Below, one piece after another: positions 63,148-64,000 of a stretch of DNA of 64,000 nt. The stretch covers positions 3,682,576-3,746,575 of the forward strand of contig NZ_CP058335.1 of assembly GCF_013391105.1 (NCBI RefSeq), read 5' to 3'. Made by a program: the position numbers and the translations under genes. Each line of letters starts with the position of its first letter. The stretch's first letter is position 1. Source of the DNA: Natronomonas salina (lineage in GTDB: Archaea; Halobacteriota; Halobacteria; Halobacteriales; Haloarculaceae). Under the pieces are notes generated by a model. It saw only the letters and a program-made list of their open reading frames with translations. It ran no database searches and had not been told where the DNA came from.

Positions 63148-63798
63148 ATGAAGTACCTCAAACTCAGCCTGTCACCGACCGAGCGCGTCATCCACCCCGT
63201 CGACGAGTTCGTGGCCGGCCACGACTCCATCTCGCGGGAGGCACTGCTGCACGTCGACTCCCGGGCAGACGGGACGACCGTCCTGCTGTATCGCGTCACC
63301 GGCGACGGCGACGCCTTCGCCGAGGCCCTCGAGGACCAGCCGGAGATCCACGATTACGAGGTCGTCGACCTCGCCGGCAACGGCTACCACGCGTTCGTCC
63401 AGGCGGACTCGACGACCACGGGCAACGCCCTCCTGTCGGTCGCCCACGAGCACGCCCTGATCATCGACACGCCGCTGGAGTTCACGTCGAACGGCCTCCG
63501 AGCGAAGCTGGTCGGCACCCACGGGAACCTCCGCGACGCCCTCGGCGCGATGCCGGAGGGCGTCGAGTTCTCGGTCGACGACGCGGGCACGTACGTCCCC
63601 GGCAACGAGGACCTGCTGTCGCCGCTGACCGACCGACAGCTCGAGGTCTTCGAGACGGCCGTCGAGGAGGGCTACTACGACGTCCCCCGCCGTGCGACCC
63701 ACAAGGACATCGCCGAGAACCTCGGCTGTGCCCCCTCCACGGTGGACGAGCACCTCCGGAAGGCCGAGTCCCGAGTCGTCTCCGGGCTGATCCAGTAA
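63148..63798 (+). CDS. Bat-type HTH_10 transcriptional regulator
   Basis: 216-aa regulator. N-terminal sensory-like part MKYLKLSLSPTERVIHPVDE and TTVLLYRVTGDGDAFAEALE; C-terminal HTH_10 domain LTDRQLEVFETAVEEGYYDV with HKDIAENLGCAPSTVDEHLR. It has the same length and domain layout as the regulator at 36316-36966 but a clearly different N-terminal half, so a different signal. The 129-bp divergent spacer to the DUF5785-like gene holds a TATA-like ccttaaatc (about 63104-63112), giving a leader of about 8-10 nt or a leaderless start. Confidence 0.88.
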   Translation: MKYLKLSLSPTERVIHPVDEFVAGHDSISREALLHVDSRADGTTVLLYRVTGDGDAFAEALEDQPEIHDYEVVDLAGNGYHAFVQADSTTTGNALLSVAHEHALIIDTPLEFTSNGLRAKLVGTHGNLRDALGAMPEGVEFSVDDAGTYVPGNEDLLSPLTDRQLEVFETAVEEGYYDVPRRATHKDIAENLGCAPSTVDEHLRKAESRVVSGLIQ

Positions 63799-63975
63799 CG
63801 CCGAGCCGCGGCGACAGGCTACTCTGTTCGCGCTCCCCGCTTCTACCTACCTGCGCTCTTCAACTCCACGGCTGCTCCCCGGATACTCCTCGACTGCGAG
63901 AAACGCCTCGTTCCGCCGAGAACACCGCTCCCGGTACCGTTCCGCGTTGCTGCCCGCGTCCCGCGTCCGCGGTCC

Positions 63976-64000
63976 TTACTGGATGTAGCTGGGCTCCTCG
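63976..64000 (-). CDS. C-terminal end of a gene entering the window
   Basis: The last 25 bases read on the minus strand as codons for EEPSYIQ followed by TAA. This looks like the 3' end of a gene running in from beyond the window. Too little is present to name a family. The 177 bp between it and the HTH gene hold nothing recognised. Confidence 0.35.

Overview
The window is chromosomal DNA of a haloarchaeon (class Halobacteria). This is shown by high G+C coding DNA with AT-rich promoters, strongly acidic predicted proteins, and TATA boxes about 30 bp upstream of start codons (leaderless transcripts). Haloarchaeal families are also present: TbsP, two Bat-type HTH regulators, dodecin with Trp36/Gln55, the small PccX subunit and GTP cyclohydrolase III. 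The genus cannot be fixed from the sequence. No rRNA, CRISPR array, insertion sequence or prophage was seen. Two tRNA genes are present: Val-CAC and Thr-UGU.

Layout. 1-7 kb: MTH865-like protein, small membrane proteins, a DtxR-type metal regulator, hisD, a PaaG-like crotonase, a zinc-ribbon miniprotein behind an 18-bp palindrome, and glyA. 7-13.6 kb: a CHAT (caspase-like) protein, tbsP, an unknown gene coupled to a YcaO protein with RiPP-type features, and an indoleamine 2,3-dioxygenase. 13.6-26 kb: PAC2 chaperone, MscS channel, stress and nucleotidase genes, aminotransferase, dodecin, A-type Fe-S carrier, tRNA-Val, DUF389 protein, AI-2E-type transporter and an SDR. 26-33 kb: a long AT-rich leader region and glnA, a P450, a membrane protein with three GFDF repeats, an SDR, and a modular hairpin repeat. 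33-44.4 kb: sucCD, an R2-like ligand-binding oxidase divergent from an HTH regulator, zinc-ribbon miniproteins, GDPD, SDR, a sodium symporter and pccB-pccX-pccA. 44-53 kb: EamA permease, PAS histidine kinase, a frameshifted APC permease-UspA fusion with a leader ORF, and an HPII-type catalase. 53-64 kb: tRNA-Thr, pgk with a GNAT gene, the livHMGF operon facing a permuted livK, GTP cyclohydrolase III, udk, the second hairpin repeat and a second HTH regulator.

Themes. Central carbon and nitrogen metabolism is well represented (sucCD, pcc, glnA, pgk, glyA, hisD). Propionyl-CoA carboxylase feeds methylmalonyl-CoA toward succinyl-CoA, on which SucCD acts. LivHMGF and its binding protein would import branched-chain amino acids or related solutes, whose breakdown yields propionyl-CoA. 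TbsP is a regulator of glycolysis/gluconeogenesis genes.

The most unusual items are: (1) a branched-chain amino acid binding lipoprotein whose two halves are in reversed (circularly permuted) order; (2) a pair of ~157-bp intergenic elements made of conserved outer stems around variable hairpins, each at the 3' end of a minus-strand gene; (3) a leader ORF whose stop overlaps the start of a permease gene carrying three single-base frameshifts; (4) an archaeal indoleamine dioxygenase beside a YcaO protein; (5) a CHAT protease-like gene upstream of tbsP.
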